A stretch of DNA of 64,000 nucleotides from Xiphydria camelus (taxonomy: Eukaryota > Arthropoda > Insecta > Hymenoptera > Xiphydriidae). Shown here in pieces: positions 20,417 to 31,421 of the stretch (positions are counted from its first letter, which is position 1; each line of letters opens with the position of its first letter). The position numbers and the translations under genes were made by a program. The notes under the pieces were generated by a model. That model made no database searches. It saw only the letters and a list, made by a program, of their open reading frames with translations, and was not told the origin of the DNA. Location: NCBI GenBank assembly GCA_963678675.1, contig OY783192.1, forward strand, positions 12,457,924-12,521,923. The letters run 5' to 3'.

Positions 20417-21323
20417 CGGAGTGTTTCACTCAGGATAGTCATGGCGGATGTGGCTTAATTTGCCAATACTTATCCCGCCGACTAATGATGGATTGACGGC
20501 ATAAGCATTGACTAACAGCCAAGTTCTACTTACCCCACGCAATTATCAGCTATGCTCGCTGCATTCAGAGAGGCAGAGCGAGTAATAGTGATCGATATAG
20601 ATCATCTATAGTTATTTTTAAGTTACGAAATTCGCGCAGTGTCAGTGAAGTGCAGTAAAGTAAAGTAATCATGCTGTGATACGGAGTTTCAAAAGAATCT
20701 TCGGACACGAAACTTTATGAAAAATTAACATTAGATTGTGTAAGTAAATAAAGTTATTAAATGTGTCATTAATTTAATAAATCTCAGTTAACCCCACCTT
20801 TGGCAGACATAACTACGATTGCTGAACTGGCAATGAATATCGGAACGCATTCTTGGAAAACAATCTGCAAAATATGGCAAAATTGCAATTAAAATAGTTA
20901 CCCCTTCTTCATTCACTCTCGTCATCGAAAAATAAAAAATGGGGTTAACTGAGATTCATTAAATTAATGATACTTTTATTAACTTTATTCCTTTATCTAC
21001 ATAGTCCAGTGTTGATTCTTCGTAATGTCCCATACCCGAAGGTGCTTTTCACATGCCGAATCACGATACAAATATTGTACTTGATTGCACTTCACTGATA
21101 TTGCGCGAACTTCGTAACCTAAAAATAACTATCGATCGTTTACATCGATCACTGTCACTCGCTCTACACTTCTGAATGCACCGAGTGAAACTGATAGATG
21201 AGTGGGGTAAGGGGAACTTGGCTGTCAGTAAATATTTATGTCGTCAATCCATTATTGGTCGACGAGACAAGTATTGGTAAATTAGGTCACACCCGCCATG
21301 ATTATCCTGAGCGGAACACCCTG
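20417..21323. mobile_element. Palindromic element, CAGGGTGTTCCGCTCAGG-type ends
   Basis: Right end (inverse) CAGGGTGTTCCGCTCAGGAT, left end CGGAGTGTTTCACTCAGGAT, flanked by TA (20415-20416 and 21324-21325). The arms mirror over about 290 bp (e.g. AGTTATTTTTAAGTTACGAA at about 20611 and its inverse at about 21110). A second mirrored pair lies near the centre (TAAATCTCAGTTAACCCCA at about 20779 and its inverse at about 20942). No transposase. Confidence 0.82.
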
Positions 21324-21485
21324 TATATTTTATTTTAAACTTTTTCGATTAGTCATGATGAGATCTAAAATTTTTGCAGAAGTAAAATATCGTTTACATT
21401 GAAAAAAAAGCCGCAACGAAAATTGTTCAAAAGAATTGTGTTATCTATATTTCATTCGACTGCACTATCCTATTTTCTTTCCTAA

Positions 21486-21691
21486 AGGGCCGTTTGCACG
21501 GTGATAGTTTCTGCGATAGTTGCTGTCATGATAGCCATTATCACATGAATTATCACCATGTAAATAACCCGAAAATAACTGTCATGCTGACGCGACAGTA
21601 CTCTTGCGTCAGCCTGACAGTTACTTTCAGGTTATTTACAGGCTATCATGACAGCAACTATCGCAGAAACTATCACCGTGCAAACGGCCCT
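21486..21691. mobile_element. 206-bp palindromic MITE, AGGGCCGTTTGCACGG ends, TAA duplication
   Basis: The terminal inverted repeat AGGGCCGTTTGCACGGTG extends over about 50 bp. TAA lies at 21483-21485 and 21692-21694. A 3-bp TAA target with GGGCC-type ends indicates a PIF/Harbinger-type MITE. The repeats are nearly perfect, so this copy is young. 21692-21837 has no feature. Confidence 0.88.
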
Positions 21692-21837
21692 TAAATCATA
21701 AAACTTTTATCTTTGCAATTATTTTGTATCTCGCTTTGTTTGAGAAATAATCGACCTTATCAATTATAACATGGGATACCTTGTATAACCGGCTACTATT
21801 GTAGCATTTGACATGGCCTACTTTCAATATTATATAA

Positions 21838-22411
21838 CCCTAGAATGGAAACATTGAGGAAATCTTACTCCTCGCTATCTTCAATTGGTAACACTGGCAA
21901 ATCACGTATAGGTGGTGCCCCCTTTTTCATGCTATGCTTTCCTCAGGATATCTAGTCAGTAGTGCTAGAGCAGTTCTCTTTTTGTCCATTTTCATTGAGA
22001 CGATACACAACCACATTTTGCAAGGGCTGTAAGAAAGCCATTTGTGGTAATCATCAAATCCAATCTTGCAAAGACTGTTCATAATTTTAAGTTCATAACT
22101 TCATTTTGAATTAATAACTATTTCATTATCTAATTAAATTTTATTATAAAACTGAAGTACCAATGTGTATGTGAAATAGTCAACAAAAACTACCTCCTGG
22201 CAGTTATTGTGATATTTTATTGTAATTATATATTTGCCCTATATTTACAATATACAAAATCAATTGATTACATCGTTGTTGGTTGTTATTTACCAAAATC
22301 CATAACTATCCAAAGAAAAAAATACGGACATATAGGATTTTTCCACATGGGAGTCAAAATTACTCAATGTTTCCTTTAAAAGCCCAAGGGGGTCACGTAT
22401 CCATTCTAGGG
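21838..22411. mobile_element. piggyBac derivative with CCCTAGAATGG ends
   Basis: The left end is CCCTAGAATGG. The right end is its inverse, followed by TTAA (22412-22415). The left flank is ATAA instead of TTAA. CCCTAGAA-type termini and a TTAA target are piggyBac hallmarks. The interior keeps the transposase C-terminal cysteine-rich domain (21962-22084) but no catalytic domain. Confidence 0.88.
21962..22084 (+). pseudogene. piggyBac transposase C-terminal cysteine-rich domain remnant
   Basis: In frame to the stop at 22082-22084 the sequence reads CPFSLRRYTTTFCKGCKKAI, then CGNH, then CKDCS. The C..C-x-x-C..C-x-x-H..C-x-x-C spacing is the zinc-binding, RING-like C-terminal domain of piggyBac transposases, used for binding the element ends. 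The DDD catalytic domain upstream has been deleted. It lies inside the CCCTAGAATGG inverted repeats and is read on the plus strand. It is not functional alone. Confidence 0.82.
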
Positions 22412-22415
22412 TTAA

Positions 22416-23129
22416 TGTATTAGTAGGACATTTATTATTTCGTCAGCCGATTATTATTTCACTATCCACTACTTTTTTTTGCTACCACTCCGATTCCATG
22501 TAGTGAGGGGAATCAAAATTGGTACAGCTCATTGGAGACGCACACTTCTATGCTCAAGATATGTGCATATGACAGTATTTTTCAATGATAAAGTATCGTA
22601 TTGTCGGTAATTGACACGACAACCTAACCTCCCAGGGCAGAATGACAGAATCCGTGGCCGCGAATAATATACAATTTCGGTGCATTTTTTGTTGACTTTA
22701 TACCTATTATCGGCATTGTTCATCTATACCGGTGTAATATTTTCTCTCTCGCATTATCGCGAGTCTCATTCTGTGAGCCAACGAATCGGACATAAAGTGT
22801 ACATGGGGTATTCAAATTATAATCCCCAGGTATTCCAAAATCATGTTTATAATCGTTCATCTTCAAGAAATTCTAATAATTTTTGAATTTCTGGGGTGCG
22901 CCGTCTGAGAAACAAAAAATCTTGGTTACACTGTTAGGAAGAGTCTTTATGAATTCAATGATGATTTTTGACTAAGCGTAGACAGCAATTGAATTGCGAT
23001 GAAGACCATCGGAGATAGGGATAAACTCTTCAATGTCATTTCCTTTTCTGATTTCAAATAAACGATAATGGGGTACACGGTAACCTGACTGTTGTTCCAA
23101 TAGGTTAGTGAAGTTATTTTTTATAACAT
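22416..23129. other. No recognised feature
   Basis: Mixed sequence without a supported gene. Short open frames show no family resemblance. No clear repeat structure. Confidence 0.45.
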
Positions 23130-24177
23130 GGTGCTCGTGGAACAAAATGCCCTAAAGCTGATTTATGCGGGATTATTTAGATATTTTGGCCCTGATTAAC
23201 ATACTAAAAGTCTCCATCCCTCCGAGGGTGCAAACAACCCCAAAACTACCCCTAAAGGTACATTTTTTTCGTTCTTATCAAATATCTAAAAAACTACTCC
23301 TTTTTTTCAAAAAATGCAAGAGACTAAAATGAAAGCCAATAAAATTACCTACAATTTAGTGTATATATATACACAATTTGAATAAACCAGTGGCATACAG
23401 TAAGTGTCAAGTCATTAAATATTTTTCGGCCTTAAAAAAACACCCTTTTCTCAGCGTAAATGCCATCGAATTATTTTCCCATGTAAAAGTACTCAAAAAT
23501 AAAGAACAAGTAGTGTTAAATCAATAAAGTTAGGTATTTTTTTATTTCAGTGTCTCTGAAATGTAAGAAATTTTACAATCGGCCCATCATTACGTAATAG
23601 ACGTATGCTAGGCGGCTAAATGCAAGTGGAGACGGATAAATATTAGGACGATATTCGATGCATGGTCGATGTCGATAGTTCGCCACGTAAACATTCCCAC
23701 CATACTCGAGCTCGAGTGGCAAGAGCACCCTTTAGCATTCCCGTATTGATGCCGTATCGATGCCGAGGGTTGGGCACATAAACATTGCGATAATACTGAG
23801 CGACTCATAATATAAGGAAACGAACTAGGCAGAGGGAGGGCCTCTTGGCCCGAATATCGGAGTAGAGGGGGACGAGAGATCCACGAGTGCACATCACGTC
23901 ATTTTTCTTGAGAGCTCATCTCTCTAATAATCAGCGGACTCAGTGCGGCATAAATATTCACCTTTATACTTTTGAAAAGACTGTATTGTTTTAGTAATGG
24001 ATAACATGTGAACTGCAAGAGACTAAGTTGTGGGCGAGTGGTGTTACCCGTTACTTGCTTTATTTTTACTGGTGTGTCGTTTTTGATTTGCGCAACGACT
24101 AGAAACTGATGTATCGTTTTTTTAAAGATATATCCTGGTAAGTAAGTACTTAATTATAAAGTAGTATTACGATTTAA

Positions 24178-24260
24178 CACGTTAACTGCCATGTGAATCA
24201 TACGTGATTCACAAGTGACATTAATTCGAGCCACGTGAACCATCCGTGGCAGTTAACGTG
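24178..24260. mobile_element. 83-bp TTAA-flanked MITE
   Basis: Ends CACGTTAACTGCCA and the inverse TGGCAGTTAACGTG, flanked by TTAA at 24174-24177 and 24261-24264. It shares the CACGTT start with the TTAA element at 6069. The two CGTGATTCAC / CACGTGAACC words inside are also mirror-like. No coding capacity. Confidence 0.85.
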
Positions 24261-25087
24261 TTAATATTAATTTTTGAGGCTCGGTGCTTTTTGGGGTTAT
24301 GTTGTTTTGAGTGGCTTACTATACAACTACATCGGCCAATTAATGGAGCTATTAAAACCGATATTAAGTTTCAAGTATTATCATTCAAAGCAATCTTCTT
24401 TTACGTTACAGAGCTCGAAATGGATCTGTGTACTATTTGTGGCCAATCTTTAAGTCTATCAAAAACAGTAAACGTTTATAAAAAAGGGATCGATACATTA
24501 AGAGGCTGACACACCCCGTCTGGAAACGCCCGAAAAGTTGTCGCGGCTGTAAAGCGATAATTCCAACATGGTGCATAAGAACCTTTTGTACTTTTCGCCA
24601 CCACACTTAAAAGACATAAATCTAGGGCCCTATAGAAAAAAATAAATAAATTTCTTTGTTGTAATCCATCGGCGACCTCACAAATATACCTATATTTTGC
24701 AAGTTGTAAACGCGGAAACAATCAAAGTATTGAAATGAATTCTTCTATGGGACCCTAAAATAAACCTTGTACAAGGTACTACCACCTTTTGCACGAAAGA
24801 TTTCTGAAAGCCCATTGCAGAAAACCTTTATTTCAAACCTATTACTCGTCTACTTTTATCAGCCGAGTAATGCTTCCATCTAGCGTCTTCACTACGTACG
24901 GACTGCGGGGTTGTCAGATTTGTCTCCGCCACGAATAGCAGAATATCGTCGGTCTTATCACGTAAGGGCGTATCTCACAAGGGGACCCCGGCAGATGTCA
25001 AATCGATTTTGTCTTGAAAACTTCTTGGAATAGCGTCGCGCGCGTGTTCCAAGTGTCTTCGGGATTGGCGTGCATAATGTTACCAAT

Positions 25088-25156
25088 GCTTCGATAGCGC
25101 AACGGTTAAGTTGCCGGACTGGGAGTCTCGATGTCGCGGGTTCAAGTCTTGTCGAG
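25088..25156 (+). other. tRNA-like sequence with Pol III A and B boxes
   Basis: TAGCGCAACGG at 25095-25105 fits the A box and GGTTCAAGTC at 25139-25148 fits the B box, 34 bp apart. A run of nine T from 25157 would terminate Pol III. The loop CTGGGAG would place a GGG (proline) anticodon, but the acceptor and D stems do not pair properly. I therefore read it as a tRNA-derived SINE head or tRNA pseudogene, not a working tRNA. Confidence 0.6.
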
Positions 25157-25341
25157 TTTTTTTTTTATTAACTTTTTTCATTCGATTATACAATCCCTTC
25201 TTGTTATAGGAAGTGGTTTACATTATCGAATAAAATAAAAGTTTCAATTGTTTTTATAGTTTTACGTTATTTTTTCTTCCTCGTTGAGGTGAACCAATAT
25301 TATTGCCAACCAGGCCGTTTTTCGAAAATGTCAATGAAATT

Positions 25342-25473
25342 TGCTTTCCCATAACGCTTTTAAAGTGTAAATGTGCGTGTGGCAAAGTTCCATTCGTCAA
25401 ATGTTCATGGTGTCAAAATACGGTGTGCTTCAAATGTTTTTTCGACAATTATTATCCAAAAAATCGTGTATAA
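25342..25473 (+). pseudogene. Cysteine-rich C-terminal tail of an unidentified transposon protein
   Basis: The frame ending at the stop 25471-25473 contains KCKCACGKVPFVKCSWCQNT, then VCFKCFFDNYYP. The paired C-x-C, C-x-x-C and C-x-x-C clusters look like a zinc-binding tail, as in several DNA transposases. I cannot name the family. It lies between the arms of the palindrome 25030-25855, so it may be the only remaining coding part of that element. Confidence 0.5.
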
Positions 25474-25693
25474 AATCTCCGGCAGCCAAAAATTCCCATG
25501 ACGAAATGTAAGAATAAAAAATGCAACGATGCTTCCAACTGTTCTTTCTAATAATATTGGTTCACCTCAACGAGGAAGAAAATAACGTAAAACTATGAAA
25601 AAAATTGAAACTTTTATTTTATTCGATAATGTAAACCACTTTCTATAACAAGAAAAGGTTGTAATCGAATGAAAAAAGTTAATAAAAAAAAAA

Positions 25694-25763
25694 TCCCAAC
25701 AAGAATTGAACCCGCGACATCGAGACCCCCAGCCCGGCAACTTAACCGTTGCGCTATCGAAGC
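25694..25763 (-). other. Second tRNA-like copy, inverted arm
   Basis: Minus-strand mirror of 25088-25156, with the same A box (TAGCGCAACGG) and a B box GGTTCAATTC. The anticodon-arm region has diverged (GGGCTGGGGGTCTC). It belongs to the palindrome 25030-25855. Confidence 0.58.
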
Positions 25764-26049
25764 ATTGGTGAAATGACGTACGCCAATCCCGGAGACACTT
25801 GGAACGCGCGCGCGACGCGGTATCCCGGTCTAAACGGGAGCGAGCCATGCTCTCGCCACTGAGGCCGGCGTAAGACCTAACCTAACCGGACCGTGTCCAC
25901 ACTGCATGCATTCGGCAACATCGCTAACCTCGCGTAGCTCCACCCCCTTCTAGCGTTTTGACATTACCTCGTCTCACCGCTGCCCCGCAGGAGAAACTAG
26001 TGGGCCTGGTATGCCGGCCTCTTAATAAAAGCAAGTCAAGTTAGAGATG

Positions 26050-27985
26050 ATGGAAAGTGGGCTGTTTTCCAAAATATAAATTTGATTGTATTGCATGAAA
26101 AATGTAGACGAGATTACACAAGATCTACAAGTATTAAAGCTGGTATGAATGCAAAAAGCAAACCCCAGGATGAATCAAATCTATCTTCTACGTCGGTAAG
26201 ACGATCCGTAACTGAAAAAATTAACTTTAAAACTAATTGTCTGTTTTGTGCCACAAATGTGAGTATCCGAAAAAAGAGTATGCAAAAAGTTTGTATTGTG
26301 AGTACCTTATCCATTAAGGATACGATTTTAAAGCACTGTATACAGAGAAATGATGAATGAGGACAACAAGTGCGCCATCGAATTGAAACCGAAATTGACC
26401 TTGTTGCCGCAGAGGCCCGTTATCACCAAAATTGTTATGGTACGTTTATCCATAAACGTACACTAGATAAAGGGCGCCCGCTGGATACAAAAAACATAAA
26501 TTTATTTAAAAAATTATGTGCATACATTGATGACGCCAATGAAAGTATATGCCAATTTACTATGACTGATATACTTTCTAAACTGCAAGAACTAGCCGAA
26601 GATAATGATATTGAACTTTGGACTCCTAAATATATTTTAAAAAAAGTTACTTGAACACTACGATGTAGAACTAATATTCGTAGAAAAACGATTCCACCCA
26701 ATAATTTTCTGTTTCAAAGGTAATAATGCTGAAATTCTTAATGAAATGTTTACTGACACAAAACTAAGCTGTTCCGAAAAACGTGAAAAAATAATCTTGG
26801 GTGCTGCTAAAATTTTAAAGGAATACATCCGGTCGAAATATTACATACTAGATAAGTACCCGACAGCAGAAGAAATTTCAGAAGGCAGAATTCAAGGCAT
26901 ACCCTCTTCATTGCTTTCCTTTTTATCTATATTAATTAGTGAAAAGAATCAAAAAGAGATAGCAATAGCCAATTCATTGAGTTCGGCTGTAAGGCCAATA
27001 TCTTACCTATCGCCAGTTTTGTTTGGAACTGGGGTACACATGCATCGGAAGTACGGTTCGAAAAACTGAATTGACTATCTTTCGGCTTTGGGATTCTGTG
27101 TATCATACAAGGAAATTCTCAAATTTTAAGCCTCAGCTGTTTCTAGCAGTGGGTATCAACTTACATAAAATGCCTGTCAATAATTCGCGCGCGCGCGCGC
27201 GCGTATTTGATAATGCCGATTTCAATATTAAAACTCTTGATGGATACGACACATTTCACTGTATGGGCGGCATTGTGTGTGTATCGCCGAGTAGTGCAAT
27301 TTCGTTACCGGATAATGTAGCTCGGCCAAAGAATATACCAAAAGCAAGAGATATCGATAAATTCGGCTTCCTTCCACTTGTGCCCTATCGAAAAAATTCT
27401 TTGGGTCTCAAGAATATTAATGCCGAACCAGTAACTTTTGATTTAGGTACCCGAGGGAAGACTGAAACAACTAAAACTACATAACTGCTTGTGGATGACA
27501 TCCCATTTGTATGAACTTGAACGTAGGCCATCTTGGAGCGGATTTATGTCAGCTGCTGTCACTGGTAACTTCGAAGTTTTATAACTTCTGCAATTTATAA
27601 AAAAGGAAAGTTGTCTACATATAGGCTTTTAGAGAAACATCAGGACCTATGCAAGCCAAAGTAGCCATTTTTTAAAATCCCACTGCAGATAAGAAGGATA
27701 TAGTCGCTATTGGAGAAGAGTTTCTATTGGCTTTGTGTATGGTGCCGGAAAGTTAGTAAAAACGCTAAATCAGCTACGCTTTTTCAAATTTCATAACAAT
27801 GCATCAAGACAGAGTTTAAGTACAAACTTCTCATTAGCTTCTTTACCACCGGCATCAGATGCAGTTTGAGCGCAGTTGGATTACCAATCCAGGAATGGCT
27901 GGAAAATGAGTTGGAAGCTACCTCTTGGGGATGGAGAAAGCAGGGAGATCTTCTTTTACCAATAACGACCGACAAACCAATGGGG
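26050..27985 (+). pseudogene. Decayed ORF of an unclassified transposon family (FDNADFN / TFHCMGGI motifs)
   Basis: Plus-strand frames, broken by several frameshifts and stops, show in order: CRRDYTRSTS; a C-x-x-C stretch (TNCLFCATNVS); an LVAAEARYHQNCYGTF block (zinc-like histidine and cysteine); SSLLSFLSILISEKNQKEIA then LFGTGVHMHRKYGS; VFDNADFNIKTLDGYDTFHC then MGGIVCVSP; and near the end IQEWLENELEATSWGWRKQG. I have seen this motif order in uncharacterised, repetitive invertebrate proteins that behave like transposases, but I know no accepted name. The aspartates in FDNADFN would be catalytic candidates. A CG dinucleotide run (27189-27203) interrupts it. The 3' end is cut by the palindrome that begins near 27985. 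25860-26050 and 27485-27850 are degenerate parts of the same copy or its flank. Confidence 0.55.
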
Positions 27986-29325
27986 GGTCGGGAATTTACT
28001 TCATATATTTTTTTTCTTACAGGGTTTTGGGTTCTAAACATACTCCCAAGTGGATTTTTTTTATTGCCTTTGTTTATACGGGATACATCTCGACAATATT
28101 GAAATATGTGATTTTCAGGGCTAATTTTCGAATAGAAGAAATGATAATTTCAAAAAACTTCAAATACAAAGTTTTTCTTTTTTAACGTACTTTCTGGACA
28201 AAAAAAACGCGGTATTACCAATACCGGCAGAAACGAAAATAACCACTATTTTTTTCGTCTCCTGAAAATACGCCATTTTTTATTTCAAGAAAACAAATTT
28301 TTAATTAATCTTCAAAGAATTACAAATTTTTAAAGCCATTACACACCATAGAGTTTTGATTTTTCAATGTTTTATGCACTATTTCAGAGAAACAACTGAG
28401 TCATTATTTGTTTATGTGCTGGCAATGGCAGACTTGCTCGAGCAGCTAATCGCTTAATAGTTCCCCCAATACCATCGGAAGGGCCCTTGCCGTGCCCTAT
28501 GGCAAAAATGCCATTCAGCAGTGACGCCAAAATCTTCAAAATGATAATAAATATTACACACATTTTTTTAATTTTTAAATTGCTGTGGCGCCCCGTCTAA
28601 GAACTAAATCATCTTTGATGGCATTGGTATAAACGGCTTAACAAAATCATCGATGATTCGATGAATCATCGTATTTATTATTGGGCGCCACAGCAATTAA
28701 GAAATTAAAAAAATTTGTGTAATATTTATTATCATTTTGAAGATTTTGGCGTCGCTGCTGAATGGCATTTTTTTGCCACAGCGCACGGCAAGGGCCCTTC
28801 CGATGGTATTGGGGGAACTGTTAAGCGATTAGCTGCTCGAGCAAGTCTGCAATTGCCAGCACATAAACAAATAATGACTCAGTTTTTTCTCTTAAATAGT
28901 GCATAAAACATTGAAAAATAACACTCCATGGTGTGTGACGGCTTACAAAATTTGTAATTCTTTGAAGATTAATTAAAAATTTGTTTTCTTGAAATAAAAA
29001 ATGGCGTATTTTCAGGAGACGAAAAATAGTGATTATTTTCGTTTCTGCCGGTATTGGTAATACCGCATATTTTTTCCAGAAAGTACGTTCAAAAAGAAAA
29101 CCTTTTTGTATTTGAAGTTTTTTTAAATTATCATTTCTTCTATTCGAAAATTAGCCCTGAAAATCACATTTTTCAATATTGTCGAGAGGTATCCCGTATA
29201 AACAAAGGCAATAAAAAAAATCCACTTGGGAGTATGTTTAGAACCCAAAACCCTGTAAAAAAAATATATGAAGTAAATGCCCGACCCTATGGGTTTCGCT
29301 TAGTCGTTTTCTTGTGAAATGCCCC
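27985..29325. mobile_element. 1.3-kb palindrome carrying transposase fragments in both arms
   Basis: Arms of about 600 bp (about 27985-28592 and 28683-29325) are close inverse copies, meeting around a 90-bp centre. The right end reads, in inverse, GGGGCATTTCACAAGAAAAC. The same GGGGCATT start occurs at 58975, next to the missing upstream part of the same protein type. The arms encode a transposase C-terminal block on opposite strands (see 28712-28906). The element truncates the ORF at 26.05-27.99 kb. Confidence 0.8.
28712..28906 (+). pseudogene. Fragment of SDGxxxQYKN-type transposon protein (WHFFATAHGKG block), mirrored at 28390-28590
   Basis: The plus-strand frame reads HFEDFGVAAEWHFFATAHGK, then GPSDGIGGTVKRLAARASLQ. 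The inverse arm carries the same block on the minus strand at about 28590-28390. This is the conserved W-x-F-F-A-T-x-H-G-K-G-x-x-D-G-x-G-G-x-x-K-R motif of a widespread invertebrate transposon-derived protein family without a settled name. The preceding part of that family (FSDGAPQQYKN) appears separately at 59624-59974. No complete open frame, so it is dead. Confidence 0.6.
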
Positions 29326-30113
29326 ATATATATATTTTTTTTTTATTTTCTATGTATATTTATATTTATTATACATATACGTTTTTTACTTTTTTCACAA
29401 TGTTCTAACATTCTATTGTCTTAAATAAACTAACTAGGTGTATTTTCACTCCGTAAAACGTAATATTGAGGGTGGATGTACGTTTCGCAATTTTAAACGC
29501 TTCCAGCTCGCCACTAGTTTCGAACAAATTATGCACTGCTAAATATCATTTTGTAGGTAATTTTATTTGCTTTAATTATGGTCTCTTCCATTTTTTTTGA
29601 AAAAGCCGTTTTTAAGATATTTGAGAAAAACTAAAAAAATGCACCTTTAGGGATAGTTTTGGGGTTGTTTACACCCTCGGAGGGATGGGGACTTTTAGTA
29701 TGTTAATCGGAGCCATAAAAGCAAAATAATCCCGCATAAATCAGCTTTAAGGCATTTTGTTCCATGAGCGACCTTAATTGCACTGGCCTACAATGAAACC
29801 CTGAAGTAGCATTCTGAATTAAAAATGCATAGTTTTCATATTTCAGTCGAAATAAAAAATAGAAACAATTATTTCACCAGAATAGGATCAACGTAAAAAA
29901 TTCGGACTTTATACCTAAAAGTTGTGTAATTTTTTTCAAGAATATTAAAAATGTCACACTATGAATTTCAATTTTTTTCATTTTTTTTCTTTTGGAAATG
30001 GATAAATACGGTCAAAATGATGCGAAATATTTTCGTAAATATTTTTATATGAAAGTACGATGAAAGACAAAAATGTTTCGTGTAATTTTTTGATATCACG
30101 GGAATATACATAT

Positions 30114-30345
30114 CGCACCCCGGCAAGAACAGTGACATAACTCAAAATTGGAATTTTCCCAAGAGACGACTAAAAGATGAATTATTATATTATTATATTA
30201 TGATAATTATCATAGAATTTTCATGATAATTATCATAATCTGCAGAAAATGGTCAACGCTCGCATAATATAATAATTCATCTTTTAAAGTCGTCTTTTGG
30301 GAAGATTCCAATTTTGAGTTATGTTACTGTTCTTGCCGGGGTGCG
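30114..30345. mobile_element. Palindromic MITE, CGCACCCCGGCAAGAACAG ends
   Basis: Ends CGCACCCCGGCAAGAACAGT and its inverse. ATAT lies on both sides (30110-30113 and 30346-30349), a possible 4-bp duplication. The arms mirror for about 75 bp (e.g. CTCAAAATTGGAATTTTCCC). The centre has two ATGATAATTATCAT palindromes. 29775-30113 and 30350-30520 contain nothing I can assign. Confidence 0.8.
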
Positions 30346-30522
30346 ATATATTCTTAAAGCTAAATGAGCTTAATCTAAAATAATACCTGATTATTTCAAT
30401 ACAAAAATCTAAAAAAGACTAGTGATCATTTTCTCTGTCACAGCTTTCATATACGAAATTTACATGCTACAGAAAAAGCTCGAGTTCTGAATCTGGTGAT
30501 TATAATTAGAATACCTCACATA

Positions 30523-31421
30523 CAGAGGGTGACATTTTGAAAACTTGCCACCCCAATATCTCAGTTACAAAGATTTTGTAAAAAAAATACGGTTTCGGCA
30601 GTGGAGAGAACGAACCAATATGACATAATCGGAGACGCAACCCCTCCAACCCCCTTAGGAGTAGCCCCCCCAACTTTGTAATCTTAAATAGCAACCCCCC
30701 ATGTGTGATACAGCGTTGGAGAAAGCTCCTAAAAATGCTTTACAACAACACCAAATTTTGGTACCTTTCGATGAGTAGTTTTCGCGCAAATCAAGAAAGA
30801 AACTGCTAGAAGTAAGTTTTGTCAATTTATTTATTAAAGGTCAATTACGTTACAATAAATTTTTGAAATGATTTTCATTGATTTTTCGAACTTTTTCAAA
30901 TGTTCTTCTTGAAATTTTGCTACATTCTTGCGTAATTCTTTATTCCAGTTGGTTAATGCTTGCTGGTTGAGTTTGAAAAACAACACATTTCAGATGTCCC
31001 CATAAGAAGAAATCGTAGGGAGTAAGATCAGGTGATGGAAATCATTTCATTTTCAGGTGGTGAAAATTCATTGTAACGTAATTGTGACCTTTAGATATAA
31101 ATAAGACAAATAAATAGATTTACAAAACTTACTTCTAGCAGTTTCTTTCTCGATTTGCACGAAAACTACTCATCGAAAGGTACCAAAATTCGGTGTTGTT
31201 GTAAAGCATTTTTAAAGAGCTTTCCAATGCTGTATCATACATGGGGGGTTGCTATTTAAGATTACAAAGTTGGGGGGGCTACCCCTAGGGGGTTGGAGTG
31301 GGTATGTCTCTGATTATGTCATTTTGGTTCCCCCTCTCCACTGCCGAAACCGTATTTTTTTTTTAGAAAATCTGTAACTTTCTGAGATGTTGGGGTGGCA
31401 AGTTTTCAAAATGTCACCCTG
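30523..31421. mobile_element. CAGGGTG-type long-TIR element with IS630/Tc1-mariner transposase remnant
   Basis: About 310-bp inverted repeats (30523-30832 and about 31110-31421) begin CAGAGGGTGACATTTTGAAA on the left and CAGGGTGACATTTTGAAAAC in inverse on the right. TA flanks both (30521-30522, 31422-31423). The single-copy centre encodes the C-terminus of a DDE transposase on the minus strand (31035-30940). Confidence 0.88.
30940..31035 (-). pseudogene. IS630/Tc1-mariner transposase C-terminal fragment
   Basis: The minus-strand frame reads SPDLTPYDFFLWGHLKCVVF and then QTQPASINQLE before a stop at 30942-30940. The PRSPDL-x-P-x-DFFLWGYLK block contains the third catalytic aspartate of IS630/Tc1-mariner transposases. 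Here it is followed early by a stop, and nothing upstream is left. The same protein type occurs in the element at 34103, which shares the CAGGGTG termini. This supports assigning the CAGGGTG palindromes to that superfamily. Confidence 0.82.

Larger units (their letters stand above)
25030..25855. mobile_element. Palindromic element with a tRNA-like sequence in each arm
   Basis: Arms of about 270 bp (25030-25305 and about 25555-25830) are inverse copies containing CGCGCG..TTCCAAGTGTC, a tRNA-like block, TTTACATTATCGAATAAAAT and AGGTGAACCAATATTA. The 250-bp centre carries an ORF fragment with a cysteine-rich end. The layout looks like an inverted duplication of a Pol III-derived retroelement or a foldback that captured one. 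Confidence 0.72.
23130..29774. repeat. Wide inverted repeat enclosing 6.2 kb of decayed elements
   Basis: Left arm about 23130-23370 and right arm about 29553-29774 are inverse copies. Shared blocks include GGAACAAAATGCC, GCTGATTTATGCGGGATTAT and CCCCAAAACTACCCCTAAAG. They may be the ends of a foldback element that later collected the tRNA-like palindrome, the decayed ORF at 26.05 kb and the palindrome at 27.99 kb. No transposase can be tied to these arms. 23370-24177 and 24261-25029 show nothing else. Confidence 0.68.

Noticed and set aside
25088..25156. Functional tRNA-Pro (GGG)
   Set aside because: A and B boxes are good, but acceptor and D stems do not pair and it lies in both arms of a palindrome, so it is a tRNA-derived repeat.
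27189..27203. Functional CG-repeat or Z-DNA site
   Set aside because: Only a short (CG)n run inside a decayed ORF; nothing supports a role.
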